Part shown: in pieces, positions 45,499 through 60,400 of the stretch
How the letters are laid out: each line of letters starts with the position of its first letter
Numbering within the stretch: the stretch's first letter is position 1
Assembly (NCBI RefSeq): GCF_037975245.1
Contig: NC_092562.1
Span: 30,640,054-30,704,053, forward strand
Direction: 5' to 3'
DNA: 64,000 bases
Source of the DNA: Apostichopus japonicus
Taxonomy: Eukaryota; Echinodermata; Holothuroidea; Aspidochirotida; Stichopodidae
The notes under the pieces: model-generated
Told to the model about the DNA's origin: nothing
Database searches by the model: none
Seen by the model: the letters and a program-made list of their open reading frames with translations, nothing else
Position numbers and translations under genes: made by a program

Positions 45499-48400
45499 CT
45501 GTTAAAAGTAAAACATTGATAGAAAAATTAGTGAGACCCTTTATAACTCATAAAATGGTCATTAAACCAAGGAAGTAATAATTTCAATGACATCCTATGA
45601 AAATATGATATGACAGACAATACACAAAAGTTCCCAATTGCCATACCGGTTGCAAACATATAATCATTTGTAATTACACAAGTTAACCACACAACACATT
45701 CTGCCGGGAACAATTCGCTTCCTCTCTGATTTACACATGTTGCTAATACACTGTTTAGAATAGATTCTCAGAGTATAGTTTACTTTCTGAAAATGGGTGC
45801 AATATACAAACTGACAATTGTTCTCACTGGTGATCTTCCATAACGTCTGGATCATCATTATATTTATAAAATACCTGGTCTGGTTATCTCTTATGCAGGT
45901 GATGCAGGATTAACTGACAGTGTTGGTATTGTAAACATGCAGAGAAACTTATAATTCCCTTGAACAGGTAGCAGTAGGACCTGGGGATACAAGTGGCATC
46001 CGTAAGGCCATTTGATTACAATTATTGAAGTAGACAGATCATCAGGTACATACCTGGTTTTGGATTATGAGTGGCTGAGCTGAACGCATGTTGCTTATGA
46101 GTTGGAATATATCAACCTCCTTGACTGCTTGTGCCTGATCCAAAGCTGATACTAATCCACAAAAGACACCGGTCCTACCAACACCATTCCTGTAGGTAAG
46201 TAGGACAATGGCGGGAGTGGGCGTGAATATAAATTTGAATATGATAGTACATCAAGCATAAACAGATGAAAGGATGTTAAGGGCATCCTCAACAAGCATA
46301 ACATATTCAAAGATACACTTCCATCACCTTATAATATTTCCTCTATAAATAAAGCTATAAATTACTAGCCATTGATAATGATAGGTTTTATACTCACATC
46401 TGGCGATGGGAATAGATCATGTAGACTGCAATAAAATATCTACATAAGGCTACAAAAGTATAAGTAGGCTGTAAATAGCTCTACTCATAGGGGTATAAAC
46501 TATGCCAATTGAGCGTAATAATATATTTGATTAATGGTAGACTATATCTTACAAACACATGTAGCTAGCAGCTAGGTCTTGGTCATTATAACACAAAATG
46601 ACATTTCATCATCACCAGACCATTGTCTAAATTTGGTTAAGTAAAATCTGACATGTAAAAGAGATCATATTACCACACCTGTACTTACATGCAATGAACC
46701 AGGACACGATTAACAGCTCTTTCCTTGCGCCACTGGCTGAGCTGATGAACGCAATTCAGTAAAAGCTCAGATGAGTTACTGACTGTCTCATTATTTGGCC
46801 AACCCAAACACTGTATCTGCATCACAGTGCGTAATTTCTAACAATATTTGGAGGAAAACAAAAGAATATCAGTATGTTAATGCTCATTAATGATACATGG
46901 TATAGAAAAGGTCTTTGAAGTTAATAATGGATGAACAGAAATATATGAATAAAAGAAAAAGCAGACAAAAGTATTAACAAATGAATGAATGAAAAATGTT
47001 TCTTTCCAATGTTGTGATTTCTCTAGTTTATTCCAAATATTTTATTATTTATAGTTGTTTATGTTGGTTTTGCAAAGAACTAACCTGCAGAGCTGAGTTT
47101 GTAATCTCAATTTTGCGAACACAAATAGTACCACGATTTTCAGTAGAGAGCGATTTGATGGTGAACGGACTGAATGTGACAGAAGTAGACTCAGGCCAAT
47201 ATTGGTCACTCTAGAAGAAAAAGAATATATTATTGTTACTATTTTATAATTTTCATTTATACATTTACTTTCATAAAACAATAACAGTAGTATTAAACAC
47301 TAAATGGATAGAAATAACCTTATTAGAGTGCAACAGCGATAGTGCCACAAAAAAGGAAACAGCAAACGGTAATTTCTTAATTCTCTCACATAGTGTAATG
47401 ACAATGGGGCACAGTATCAATCTTGTGTAACAGTTTCAAAGGATCTGAACTTTATCTTTTACAGAATACTACGGTTTCTGTGTACAAAAACTGCTATACA
47501 TACTGCATGAATTATTCCCTGCATCATTTGGATGCTAGCTCTAATGTGTGATGTGATGGAGAAACAAAGAATAAATTGGCTGATAAAATACAGATCTAAG
47601 ATTTCAATTAGCAGCTGTTTAACTGCTACAAACTGTTACAAAATACTATTCATTTAGTGTAAATATTCATAGTAGATTATCTACAGGACTTAAGGTACAG
47701 TATATTAGCTAACAGTGAACAGAAATGGATGGCCCACTAGATCAGGTTTGTCAGTTTTTCTGTAGCTCAATCATCCAAATGAAACGTCCAACCAGGTGGC
47801 AAATGTCAACAACAAATTTAAGCATTATTTTATTATAATTGAACACTGAATATGGCAAGGAATTGTGTGGGTCTGCAATGCTATGCAATTGGGATCTGTT
47901 AGATGAGCTTTAGGAAGTTGAACATGGTCAAAAAAAATTCCAATGTGGCTGCCTGTTTGCAAACTTGAGTCGAACTGAGCAACATGAAATTGATGAAATC
48001 TATGTTCTCTGGGGATATTTCAAATATTCAGCAACTTTCTCTCAAATTGAAGGCCATTTAAATAAATACCAAATTTTCTGTGTGGCCAGCCCTTTCATTT
48101 CCTCCAGCCATTGAAATTTAAAGAGTAGCAATTTCTTCATGTTTGCATTTAAAATGCCAAACTGGCAGTGCTGTTCTGAATATTCAAGAAGGGTAAGGAA
48201 TATCTAAAGCTAGACATCTCTCTATTTAGAGAAATAATGCAGCTTTGCAGAACAGAGACTTATGTGGATTTGTTGTTTCTTATCTGTGGAAGGCTTTGCA
48301 CTTTGAATGGTTGAATAGTAAAATGAGAAACTTCTTTGCTCATCATAGCTGCACTGATCATTATCATCATGATTGTCATTCTTCTTCTTCTTATTATTAT

Positions 48401-51400
48401 TATTACTTGAGAAAGTGGTCAGATGCTGACATACACTCTAGTACATGAGATAGGTACACATTGAGAAACATTGAGTGGCCAGTAGCAGGAATATATGGAT
48501 GTGACAGTTGTACACCTGACCTTTAGTTCTCTGAACACTCACGGAAAAGAGATGGTTTGGTATACACCAATGTTCATTCATGATCATCCTATAGATAATT
48601 GGTTTCAAATGAGCTTTCATTAGCATTACAGTAAACTAACCACTGGCCCTACAATGCCTATAACTCAAAAAATTGAGACTCCACTTTTACCTTTTCATCC
48701 AACTCATTGAGCATGATGATAACACTGCACTCATGGTCCCAAACAAGGTTCCAAAAGTCCAGAACAGTATTCTTCAGAGGCATCTGAGTAGCTACGAAAA
48801 AGTCCATCTTCTTGTAACCCTGGAGATAGAAAGATAACCTCCTAACGTTTGTCCTAACGTTTGTCAGAATTCAGTGCTGTATGCTGGCAAACTAAACAAG
48901 ATGTCATATACAGTATATTAATGTAGATCTAAAACTAATACAGTTACACGGTAGATGTAGGGTGTGCTGCCCCACAGTAGCAGTACAAAGAAATCCAAAT
49001 ACAACTACTGACGACCACTACAGGAAAGGTACCTAGGTGATGGAAATTCAAAAATTGATAACATTACATTGTTGCCTGGAGTTGTAAATATTATGACAAT
49101 TGATGACCACTGCAGGTAGGTAGGAAAGTGAACGAATCCCAATAAAAGAAGACTGAAGACTACTTCTGGAAATGTAACTGTAATGTAATTACTGATGACC
49201 ACTACAGGAAAGTTAGCAAGGTGAATGAACTCCAATGCCACTACTGATGACCACTACAGGAAAGGTATTAAAGAAGGTGAAGGAACTCAAATACAACATG
49301 ACCACTACAGGAAAGATGACTATGGCAAGGAATATCACAAATTTGATAAGATTACATTGTTGCCTGGAGATGTATACAATATGACTATTGGTGACCACGG
49401 CAGGTACAGTAGGTAGGAATGTGAAAAAATCCAAATATAACTATTGAAGACCACTACTGGAAATGTAACAAGGTGAAGGAATTCTAATAGCACTACTGAT
49501 GACCACTACAGGAAAAGTAGCAGGGTGAAGGAATTCAGATACAACTAATGATGACCACTACAAGAAAGGTAGCAAGGTGAAGGATTCCAATGCAACTACT
49601 GATGACCACTACTGGAAACGTAACAAGGTGAAGGAGTTCAAATACAACTATTGATGTCCACTGCAGGAAAGGTAACAAGGTCAAAGCATTCAAATGCACC
49701 ACAGAAAAGGTACAAGGTGATGGAACTAAATACAAATACTGATGACCACTACAAGACAAATACTGATGACCACTACAAGATAGGTAACAATGTGAAGGAG
49801 TTCAAATACAACTAGTGATGTCCACTGCAGGAAAGGTAACAAGGTGAAAGAACTGAAATGCAACTACTGATGAACACTACAGGAAAGGTAACAAAGTGAA
49901 GGATTTCAAATACAACTATTGATGTCCACTGCAGGAAAGGTAACAAGGTGAAAGAACTGAAATGCAACTACTGATGAACACTACAGGAAAGGTAACAAAG
50001 TGAAGGATTTCAAATACAACTATTGATGTCCACTGCAGGAAAGGTAACAAGGTCAAAGCATTCAAATGCACCACAGAAAAGGTACAAGGTGATGGAACTA
50101 AATACAAATACTGATGACCACTACAAGACAAATACTGATGACCACTACAAGATAGGTAACAATGTGAAGGAGTTCAAATACAACTAGTGATGTCCACTGC
50201 AGGAAAGGTAACAAGGTGAAAGAACTGAAATGCAACTACTGATGAACACTACAGGAAAGGTAACAAAGTGAAGGATTTCAAATACAACTATTGATGTCCA
50301 CTGCAGGAAAGGTAACAAGGTGAAAGAACTGAAATGCAACTACTGATGAACACTACAGGAAAGGTAACAAAGTGAAGGATTTCAAATACAACTATTGATG
50401 TCCACTGCAGGAAAGGTAACAAGGTGAAAGAACTGAAATGCAACTACTGATGAACACTACAGGAAAGGTAACAAAGTGAAGGATTTCAAATACAACTATT
50501 GATGTCCACTGCAGGAAAGGTAACAAGGTGAAAGAACTGAAATGCAACTACTGATGAACACTACAGGAAAGGTAACAAAGTGAAGGATTTCAAATACAAC
50601 TATTGATGTCCACTGCAGGAAAGGTAACAAGGTGAAAGAACTGAAATGCAACTACTGATGAACACTACAGGAAAGGTAACAAAGTGAAGGATTTCAAATA
50701 CAACTATTGATGTCCACTGCAGGAAAGGTAACAAGGTGAAAGAACTGAAATGCAACTACTGATGAACACTACAGGAAAGGTAACAAAGTGAAGGATTTCA
50801 AATACAACTATTGATGTCCACTGCAGGAAAGGTAACAAGGTGAAAGAACTGAAATGCAACTACTGATGAACACTACAGGAAAGGTAACAAAGTGAAGGAT
50901 TTCAAATACTACTATTGATGTCCACTGCAGGAAAGGTAACAAGGTGAAAGAGTTAAAATACAAGTATTGCTGTACACTGCAGGAAAGGTAACAAGGTGAA
51001 AGAACTGAAATGCAACTACTGATGAACACAACAGGAAAGGTAACACAGTGAAGGATTTCAAATACAACTATCAATGAAATGATTTTAAAAAAATAGTTAG
51101 ACAGTCCATTTGATCATATGAGGTCCACCATATACCGATGCTGTGGCCACGTGGAAAAAGCGGTGGAATTTGAAGCAATGAGGCTTAGCAATCAGAAGTT
51201 TCGGACTTGATACCTGCCAGGTCATAGTAAGGAATTCTTTTCATCCAAGAACAATCTAAGGTTTTCCCATCTGAAATGACTTTCTAAATTGAAAAGGATC
51301 CAAATTTGAATTAAAAATGTTGAATTGGAAGCCACCCGACTTGTAAGTTGTAATTCATCAGCCCTTGAGCCGTTCTCCCACATTTGTGGTCGTTTCAAAT

Positions 51401-54400
51401 AAGCTTTGTAAAAATAATTGCTGATTATTTATATTATTATATCTTATGCAAACAAATTACAATTCATGACATACTGCATCTAAAACCTTTGAGAATACAA
51501 TAAGCCTGCTCAACGTGTTAATGATGAAACTTTTCTGTGGCATATGTCATTATTCCATGTTTATATCATAAAATGTTTACTGCAAAACTTAAACCAATTA
51601 AGTGACCAGTTACAACCTAAAGTATTAACACTTACTGTACACTACCTGCACATCTACACAAAACTTGCAGTAAACAGTAGGCCTATAGTAGGTATAGAGA
51701 TACCCACAAAATCATTGCCTGCTGAACTTTAATGCACCATGGCAAACATTTGTCAAAGCTGCTACTAAACTATAACCTAAGCTAGCCACCTTATTTAATA
51801 CCATTCAATAAAATTGTATTCCTAGTGAAACTTTCCAATAACTTACTATATATTGTCAATGTACTTTTCAGAACCTTAATGCTTCTGTTTTCAAAGGGTA
51901 ATGTTTTATATTGTACAAGCAACCAAAAACTGAAAAGGTTTTCTCACTCCATTACCAAAGAAAATGAAGATACTCACATCCATCAATGAAGCATTGATGT
52001 AACGACTGTTTCTCTCTCCAACAGGCGTCTTCAAAACTGGTGTGTGTGCTTCAACTTGTAACATATGAGAGATCATGAACAGGAATCAATAACTTTTGAA
52101 TACTTTTAAGAAATTAAACTAAAAGCATCAAGATCTCATTAAGTAATTTCAGAGTGTTGGGCAGTCAGGTGGTGGGATTATAGCAATTTAATAAAATGTA
52201 TCACTAATCATTCTGAAAAGAATTTTTTTTCAAATTTAATCAAATTTCTGGGGCATATATTATGGAATAAAATAAGGTAGCTTGATATATTTTCTAATCA
52301 GTATTGTAACGTCAGATTGAAGCAAATTAAATTCAATAACAGCTTAAAATACTATTTCATAGAGAATTATAAAGTAGACTGGATTGGATTTGCATATTTT
52401 AATTCTGTAGCTCAATATAGGAAACTATCCCCATGTGAGTAATGGAGCTACTTACGAGGGAACAACTTACCTTCTGGACAAATTACTTATGCATTTACTT
52501 GTACCATCTGCGCTCAATTCCCCCCAAAAAATAACACCAACTATACTGTAGCCTGCCAAGGTCAGCTGGTCTAGCCACTTCCATCTGGCCAGATAAAATG
52601 CCTTGGCCTAGCTGGTCTTTCAATACCACCCCAAAATCCCCCATGTGGGGAGGATGGGCAGGATCCAGAGGGTAAGTTGTTCCCTCTTAAGTAGTCCCAG
52701 TAATCCAATGGGAATGACTTATGTTCTGGACAATTACTTCTGCAGCTTCCCACTGAAACCAGTGGCGGCAGCTGGGAACTCACCTAAAACTAACTGGAGA
52801 CTAAACGATGCCAAATCAACTGGAACCTTCTGAAAAACTGCAGATAGCCCACAATGTAGTCATTGGCTCGCCCTGGGTTCTGGGTCTGAGCAGACGAATG
52901 AGACCACCCAGAGGGACCACGGAGAAAGGCTGAGGAAATACGTGCTTCCTGGTGCAGGACTTCTCGTAAATTAGAGGAGGTTAGAGGACTTCCAGGCAGC
53001 TGCCTGTAGGATCTCATCCAGCCTTTATAGAGCGCCATGGACGTAGACATTACCCTCACATCATGCACCTGCGGGCAGGGCGACGGAGTCCCCAGCACCA
53101 ACCTTGCGATAATCTTGGTGATCCAGTGTGAGATCAAGATCGTGAAGAGTATGGCTTGCACGAAATTACAATGATTGATGTACATGAATCCCACCAAGGC
53201 TGCGTCCAGTACCACTTCAAAGCCGACTGGGCGTCATACGTTATCCTCTGCAATGGAGGAGAATGAAAGCTGAGAAGAGAGGCACCGGTAAGAAGTGCAG
53301 AACCTGGGTCGTCGACAGGAAGGATGGGTCAGAGACCAGAGGCACCCTATATACGGTTCAAATATCATGTGTCCTGGCATCACCGACAGCGCATGGAGGG
53401 CGCTCTGACGTCGTGTCGATGCTGCTGTGAGAAGAAAAGCCTTCTTCATAGACAACTCAAATGGAGGACAAGAAGACATGGCTCAAAAGTGGGAGAAGCC
53501 AGGTGGTCAATGATGGGACCAGGGACATAAGCTCTGGCCGCTTAATGACATGGCATGGACCAGGAGATCCAGCCCTGGCAACTCTTTGAGGATAACACAA
53601 ATAGCGATCGGATAACCCCTAGGGGTATTGACCTGCTTCCCCTCCTCAAACATAGCCATTAAAAAGTCTACCACATCCCCAATAGCTAGTATTCGGAGGA
53701 ACTTGGCAATGGACACACCATTTTTGGTACACTCAGAGTCTCAAATCGTATGGGCAAAAAGTGGAATGTTGCCTGCAGTGGGATGCCAACAAAGTAGTAG
53801 GAGCTTGAGTCTGCTTGCAGGTTTAGAGCGCTTCCACAGTCAGCAGTGGTTGCTACCATTCTTTTGTTTGGATCACAACAGGCTTTGCTGATTTAGGCTT
53901 TTGGTTATCGAATGAGTAGTAGCGGCACGTTGAACCAGCCTTAAAAAGAATCCCACCAATCTGAATAGTACTTTAATGTACCATATGGGTGGAACCATTC
54001 AGAATGGAATAGGCTAGGCAAAGACGGATCAATGTCATAGTTACATGAGAAATCTTGGCCTAGCCTAGGCTTCAGAATCGTACATCCTTGCAACTACCAT
54101 TACCTCTGTGCATTGAACCCCATGCCACAGGTTTATAAAAAATAAAAAAAATCCACACTTTTCATTTTAAATTAATATATTTCAAATTACTAACAAAAAT
54201 TACCAATACAGAGAACACCATCACTATTGTTTTGCTTAAGTGGACAGAGTCGACCATGAGATTAAACTAGGTACAGCTTACCTTGCAAGTACTCATTGAC
54301 TTTTTTTCCCGGTTAAAATGTTACTTTTGCAGTACAAATGAATACTGATAGCATATAATAGGCTACCGTATATAGCTGTGCACAAAACATGATAAAGCCA

Positions 54401-57400
54401 GAATCTCTTTTTCAGAATGATCTCAGTCCCGTGCAAATGTTATGAACTCAGTCTATCTTTCTTGTTTTTCATAAATCGTGTGACTGGTTATACATACTAC
54501 GAGCTTACTGTACAGTACTGAATATGGGAGTTATAGGACTCCCCGTCCATGCTTATTGCATGCTTCGTTTGTTATCAAGCTTCATGGAGTTCATTCTATT
54601 AGCAAGCTGCCAGAGAGACACAAAAAAAGCACTGTTCTCTAGAACAGTTTTGATTGAATAAGCTATTAAATATGAGGTTTGCCCAAGCTTCCTTCCTGGA
54701 GCTATCGTGTTTACAAGGTTTTGACAATTTGACCCCTAGTGACCCTAATGTCCTTCGACCTCCACAGCAAACAATGTGGTACTTCTACACATTAAATATG
54801 AGGTTGCCCAAGCTTCCTTCTTGAGCTATCATGTTTACAAGGTTCCGACAATTTGACCCCTACTGACCCTAAATGACCTTTGACCTCCACAGAAACTGTA
54901 CTCAATGTGGTACTTCTACACACTACAGTAAAATGAGGTTTGCCCAAGCTCCTTTCTTGAGATATCGTGTTTACCAGGTTTTCATAATTTGACCCCAAGT
55001 GACCCTAAATGACCTTTGACCTCCCCAGAAAACTTCTTTTGCTCAATTTGGTACGTTTACCAAATATGAGGTCTGCCCAAGCTTCCCTTCTTGAGATATT
55101 GTGTTTACAAGTTTTCAACATTTTGACCCCTGGTGACCCCAAATGACCTCCACAGAAAACAATAGGCTTCTTGGACTCAATGTGGTACATCTACGCACCA
55201 AACATTAAGTTGGTCCAACTTTCCCTTCTTGAGATATCGTGTTTAAAAGCTGGGCAAAACAAACGCACACACACTTGTACACATACACCATCATGAATGC
55301 AAACGTTACGATATTCATCCAAACCAAAAATTGAAGTGTTTTAAAAGGATTGTCTGGTGGCCCAAAGAAGTCACCTTAAAAAATGATAAATAATTTTCCG
55401 AACATGTTGTCAAAGTATGAGAAGGCTAATGTTGCGTTTTACAGAGAAAAGATTTTTAATCGTTAAGGATGGACACTTTCAATATGATTTGAACAGTACA
55501 GAACAAGACGTCAACTATGCTTGTATGCAGGATTGCGACATAATCCACGCTCCGTACAGTACCTTCAGTAATCACAACAAAAACCATGTTTGAATACAGA
55601 TTAATATCTTCCTTTATTTTCGGTGAAATTTCTTATAAATTAGATATGTTTTCAAAAACTCCTTTATCTGCCATATATGTAGTAGATTGGTGGTTTCGTG
55701 GTCTTTTGGTAACACATGATATGTTTTAACAGCAAACTTTTGGTTGTTTATACATCTCGCTATCCAGCTCCAACGCGAGGAATGTTCGCATGTAGGTAAT
55801 CACAACAAAAACCGCGTTTATATACAGGTTAATTTCTTCCTTCATTTTCGGTGAAATTTCTTATAATTAGATATGCTTTCAAAAACTCCTTAATCTGCCA
55901 TATATGTAGTAGATCGGTGGTTTCGTTGTCTTTGTGTAACACAAGAAAAGTTTTAACAGCAGACTCTTCGTTGTTTATACATCTCGCTATCCAACTCCAG
56001 CGCGAAGAATGTTCGCATGTGTAGGCTACACCAAAGTTTAGAATCGGACAGTTCTGTGAAGCCTAAGCTACTACATTCTGCTCTGACATCGATTTCGCCA
56101 AGTTTCATCTTTCGGTGTTCCGAATGCTTTTCAAGTTTCTTTTTACTGTAAGTTTGATCCATGATTTTATTTCAGCGATTTCGAAGAACAGTTTATGAAC
56201 TGTGGTTTGAGTGTGAGAGTATATTTTGTGCAAGGCTATACGTATACCAACTGGGCATGGTACAGTAGGATTAACACTCGCGATATGCACGTTATTTAGG
56301 CACGTTATTTTTCACGTGAGAGTGTATTGCTGCGGAAATGGGAGTGCTAAATTCAAGTCGCCTATTTTGCCTATTTGCCAGCACTACTGTACGTCAATTA
56401 CAATATTGAAACATTCGAACAAATGGTACTTATGGTGAGAAACTGGTGAATTTGAAAACCAGATTTCTACAAGAAGAAAACGTCGAATTGGGACAATTTT
56501 TACATGGTTAGAAAGAGAAAATTAATAACTACAAGGACAATGTATCAAAATCTTTCACCAGACAATTCTTCAGGCAGATGAATTGAGCAAACAACAAAAG
56601 TTAAATACAACCGTAAACTTAGATGAAAGGAATCCGAAGGCTCCCCAAGGTTTCCGTAGTGACTAAGACCACCAGGGCAGAGCACTGGAGTGAAACAACC
56701 TAGGGTCACATGACCCAGAGCCCCAGCACCGGCATAGTGCCAAGCAGCCTAAGGCCTATGCACAACAAAGTACATATGAAACCGGAGCCTACATACAGCA
56801 AGTACAACGAAAAAAAAAAAAAAAAACACGGACTGAAGGGTCTGAAGAGGGGCCTAGAGGGGAAACAAGCCAAATCCAAGTCCTGAAAAAAGCCGGAATG
56901 GAACGGTAAATGTTCCACAGAGGGAGGGAGGCCCCTGAGGAGCTCACCTATCCGAAGGCAGGGGTCAAACAACAGCCACACCTGAGGCAAGACCGACAAA
57001 CTTCCACACAAAACAATATGGAGGGAACTCCCCGAAGCACACTATGCTATGGTCGAACATGAGGAAGGAGAAACCTTTCCCGACATACCCGGGACAGAAA
57101 GAGGGGTCCCAAAGGGACTAACAAGGAGCGAACTCACCAAATTGGGAGAAACAGGGCTTCAAAGTGAGCTGAGCGAGTGCTGATCTCACGCACAAAAAAC
57201 CTTCGATGTTCACTTGCTCTTAGCAGTGCAAGTAACAGGGAAAGAATGACCAGGCCAGTGCACCTGATCAGGCCAGACAGAGCTGGCTAGACCAGCTGCC
57301 CTTGGTAGGTTACGGTATACGTATATAGTTGGTGTTAGTTTTTTTCGTGAGTTGAGGGCCGAATGTGCAAGAAAATGCATAAGTAATTTGTCCAGAAGGT

Positions 57401-60400
57401 ATGGAGTATCCGATGTAAGTTTGAGTAATATCTAAAATGATTTCATGTAAATACCATTTACCTGGAAGAAATGTTGAACATTGATTTTGTGATTTGTTCT
57501 CCATGTTCTTTGCTGCATACATGTCAGATGCACTGGTCGTAACAGAGATTTCTTCCAATTTCTATTGCAATGAAAAAAATGAAAGGAGTGCATGTTTCTT
57601 ATTATTATTTTTAACATACGGTGCAAATTATTTCTCTCATGACATGCATAAGTTAGTGTTTAGAAATATCACATTTTTGCTCTATAGTACTACAGCTCAG
57701 CTAAAATGTCACAAAGCAGAAATTTAACTTGAAAATATCAAAGGGTAAATCAAGCAGCAAATAACATCTGTTGTTCAAACTGATCATTTTTTAATTTATT
57801 AAATGGATTTTTTCTTTGGAACATTAAACTATAAAATACCTTGAATTGCTCTGTTAAATATGTTTCGCCCGTCTCATCGTTAGTCCTTTTAAGGCTAGCA
57901 AGTGCCATTCCGAATGTCTTAACTGTCATGGTGGTCCTTCCAATGCAAAAGTTCTTCACCAAAGTATCAAATATAAATTGGTATTGCTCCTGTAATATAA
58001 CAAATAGAAAGAGAAATAAAAGGGGAATTACCATGGAGGTTTAAATCACGTATTCTACAACTCAAAACTGAAGCAGTAATTCACACACTAATTAACATAC
58101 CGGTAATTTATTCTGTGGGAAAAACATAAGTGAAATTTTTGAACCACTGGGAATGTTTAAAGCATCACAGTTTATTCAAAAGACAACCAATGTACTAGTG
58201 GTCCTTAGTATTCCAATTATGAAGGAGATGAGGGCAACTCACAATGTAAATAACTGTGCAAAAAGTACAGTATTAAGCAATTCATATGATATTTTGAAAG
58301 CAAGTTATTACAAATACTTGTGTTTTCATTTTCATTTCATCAGTGCTAGGCCATGTTAATGTTTCACTGTTTGAGAATTATACCTGGTGTTTTACATATA
58401 TCCAGGATTCTGACCAATCAGAGTTTTTTTGGTTTGTTGCATCCTTGCAGGAGCAATAACATACTTTACCCACAAGAGTAGAGTTTGCTCTTGCTTCCTT
58501 TGGGGTCTAAGTGCTACTGTACCACAAGTTCAAGTAACACAATACAGTATAATGCTTACACTACTATGAAAACCCACTCGCTATCTGTTGAGAAAAATGT
58601 TTTACTCCTTTTTGCAGTGGATGGTCTCACCCTCATTGCATCAATCAGAACATTTAAACAACAAATCTATTTTGAGGTTTCAATGATTTGGCTATTAAAT
58701 TAGATGTTAATACTTCATTTTCATTTATGTAGACCAGGAGAGCTGACATGGTGTCTATAGACCTATCTGTCCCATTAGGCTATTCTTGTTACAGATCTGA
58801 CTAATATGTTTTGGCTGAGATATTAATACAATAGACACATTTTTAACTGAGCTACATCAAGATATCCATATAAATATTTGCTATGATTTGGATACTAGTA
58901 TTTCCATAGGTTTCCTTCTTTAAACAGCTCTAGTAGCATCAAGTGAAACTTATTTTGTAGTTATTTTAACAACTGTAACATGTTCACAGAAGACATGAAT
59001 ATCATTGTTAATTTATAAATTCTGTATCCTTTCATTGTATATATAAGGTAATACTGGCAAGACATGACTACCTTGACTTGTACAGACTGTCTCCTGCGCT
59101 GTCGCATTTCTGTCACAAACTTGTAGACATTAACCTTTCCTTCAGCCTGTGCCATATCTAACATGGCGTCAAGGGTGATGTAGGTTCCTGTTCGTCCAAC
59201 TCCAGCACTAAATATGCAGAGAAAATAAATCATTCAAAAGCAGAATAATTGATCAAACTACAGAAACAGATAACATTATAATGATGGGAATCAAAACTTG
59301 CTCCCCAGTACCCATTGTATGACAGGTCGGTTCCTGGGTACTCACAAGGCCTTTACTAAGTACATACATAAGCTTACAGTTTCTATGTAAAGCTATGCAG
59401 TCCTCACTCATGTACATAGTAAGACTGTAAAAACACAGCTCGTTTACCCTGAGAACTGATTACTGAGAACTGGCTACCATGTCATATATTTATATTTATG
59501 TGCTTGCATGTGATGTTTTCGTCCAACAATAATTTATAGTGATCAATGAAAAAGTGCTGTAACTTGCAAGTGTGCATCTTTATATGGACATGAAGTCCTA
59601 CAGTGCAATGTCCCATTGTATGAATTATTCGTGAAATGTGGTTTGTGCTATTGAACAATTCCTTACAGCATTTATTGGACTATAGTTGTAGTGATTTGCT
59701 TTAATTCAGCTATGGAAGATAATTGATAATATATTTAGCAAACGAAAGGTTTCTTACAAGAATGTTACAGCACTCATATAGTAGGGCACTGCAGTATCTG
59801 GGCTAGGCCTATCCAGCCTATTCTTTCATTGTGGTGCATTAAGGCTAGTGCTACAGGTCTTTGCTACAGTATTTATAAATTGGTTGGACTATAGTCTGTG
59901 GAGACTGTCTATGAAACCTTATTGTTAAATAGAGATGTCTCAATGTGTCATCATGGGTGAATCACATGTTGCTTAATTGTTCAAAGTTTTGAACAGTTCT
60001 GCTAAACTTTTTTGGGGGGACCATTCCACTGAATTTGACCGGGGGAAGAATACATGATGCCTGACAATAATGGTAATATTCAACTGAAATATAAACTGAT
60101 ATAAAGATACTACTACTATCAATACTTTACATGGGGTTCCAGCTGTAGGCTATAACTGCAACTTACAAAGGTAAAGCAAGAATATCGTGGTCCAGTAACC
60201 TTATTTCTGCTTTTTTTTTTTACCTGCAATGGACAATGGTATTTGGGACTTTTTTCTGACTAGTTTTATGCCTCACAATTTTCAGGAAATCCAGAATTGG
60301 ATCTAAGAATTCTGGAATTTTCATATCGCCCCAATCAGTGAAGTGAAAATGCTTAACTGTCCGGGATTCTCTTCCATGTTTCTAGGCAGGAAAAAATTCA

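Larger units (their letters stand above)
52468..57402 (-). mobile_element. Decayed DIRS-like retroelement with inverted terminal repeats
   Basis: The left end (CTTCTGGACAAATTAC..., 52471 on) recurs inverted at 57240-57402. Matching is recognisable for about 170 bases and includes CACCAACTATA and CAGCTGGTCTAGCCA. DIRS elements have inverted termini and a tyrosine recombinase, and a broken recombinase lies at 52790-53716. Reverse transcriptase was not recognised. Much of 54-56.5 kb is other repeats, so the element is disrupted. The element sits wholly in one PTP intron, antisense to nothing: it has the same strand as the PTP. Confidence 0.5.

Noticed and set aside
49005-51074. Minus-strand open frames of 70-90 codons with repeated TFPVVVISSCI-like text
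   Set aside because: They follow from a 52/104-bp minisatellite that lacks stops in one frame. They lie in an intron of the PTP gene on the same strand and have no independent evidence.
56706-57011. Minus-strand 101-codon frame with Phe/Leu-rich segment
   Set aside because: It lies between the inverted ends of the DIRS-like remnant, no domain was recognised, and the hydrophobic run comes from a poly(A) stretch on the plus strand.
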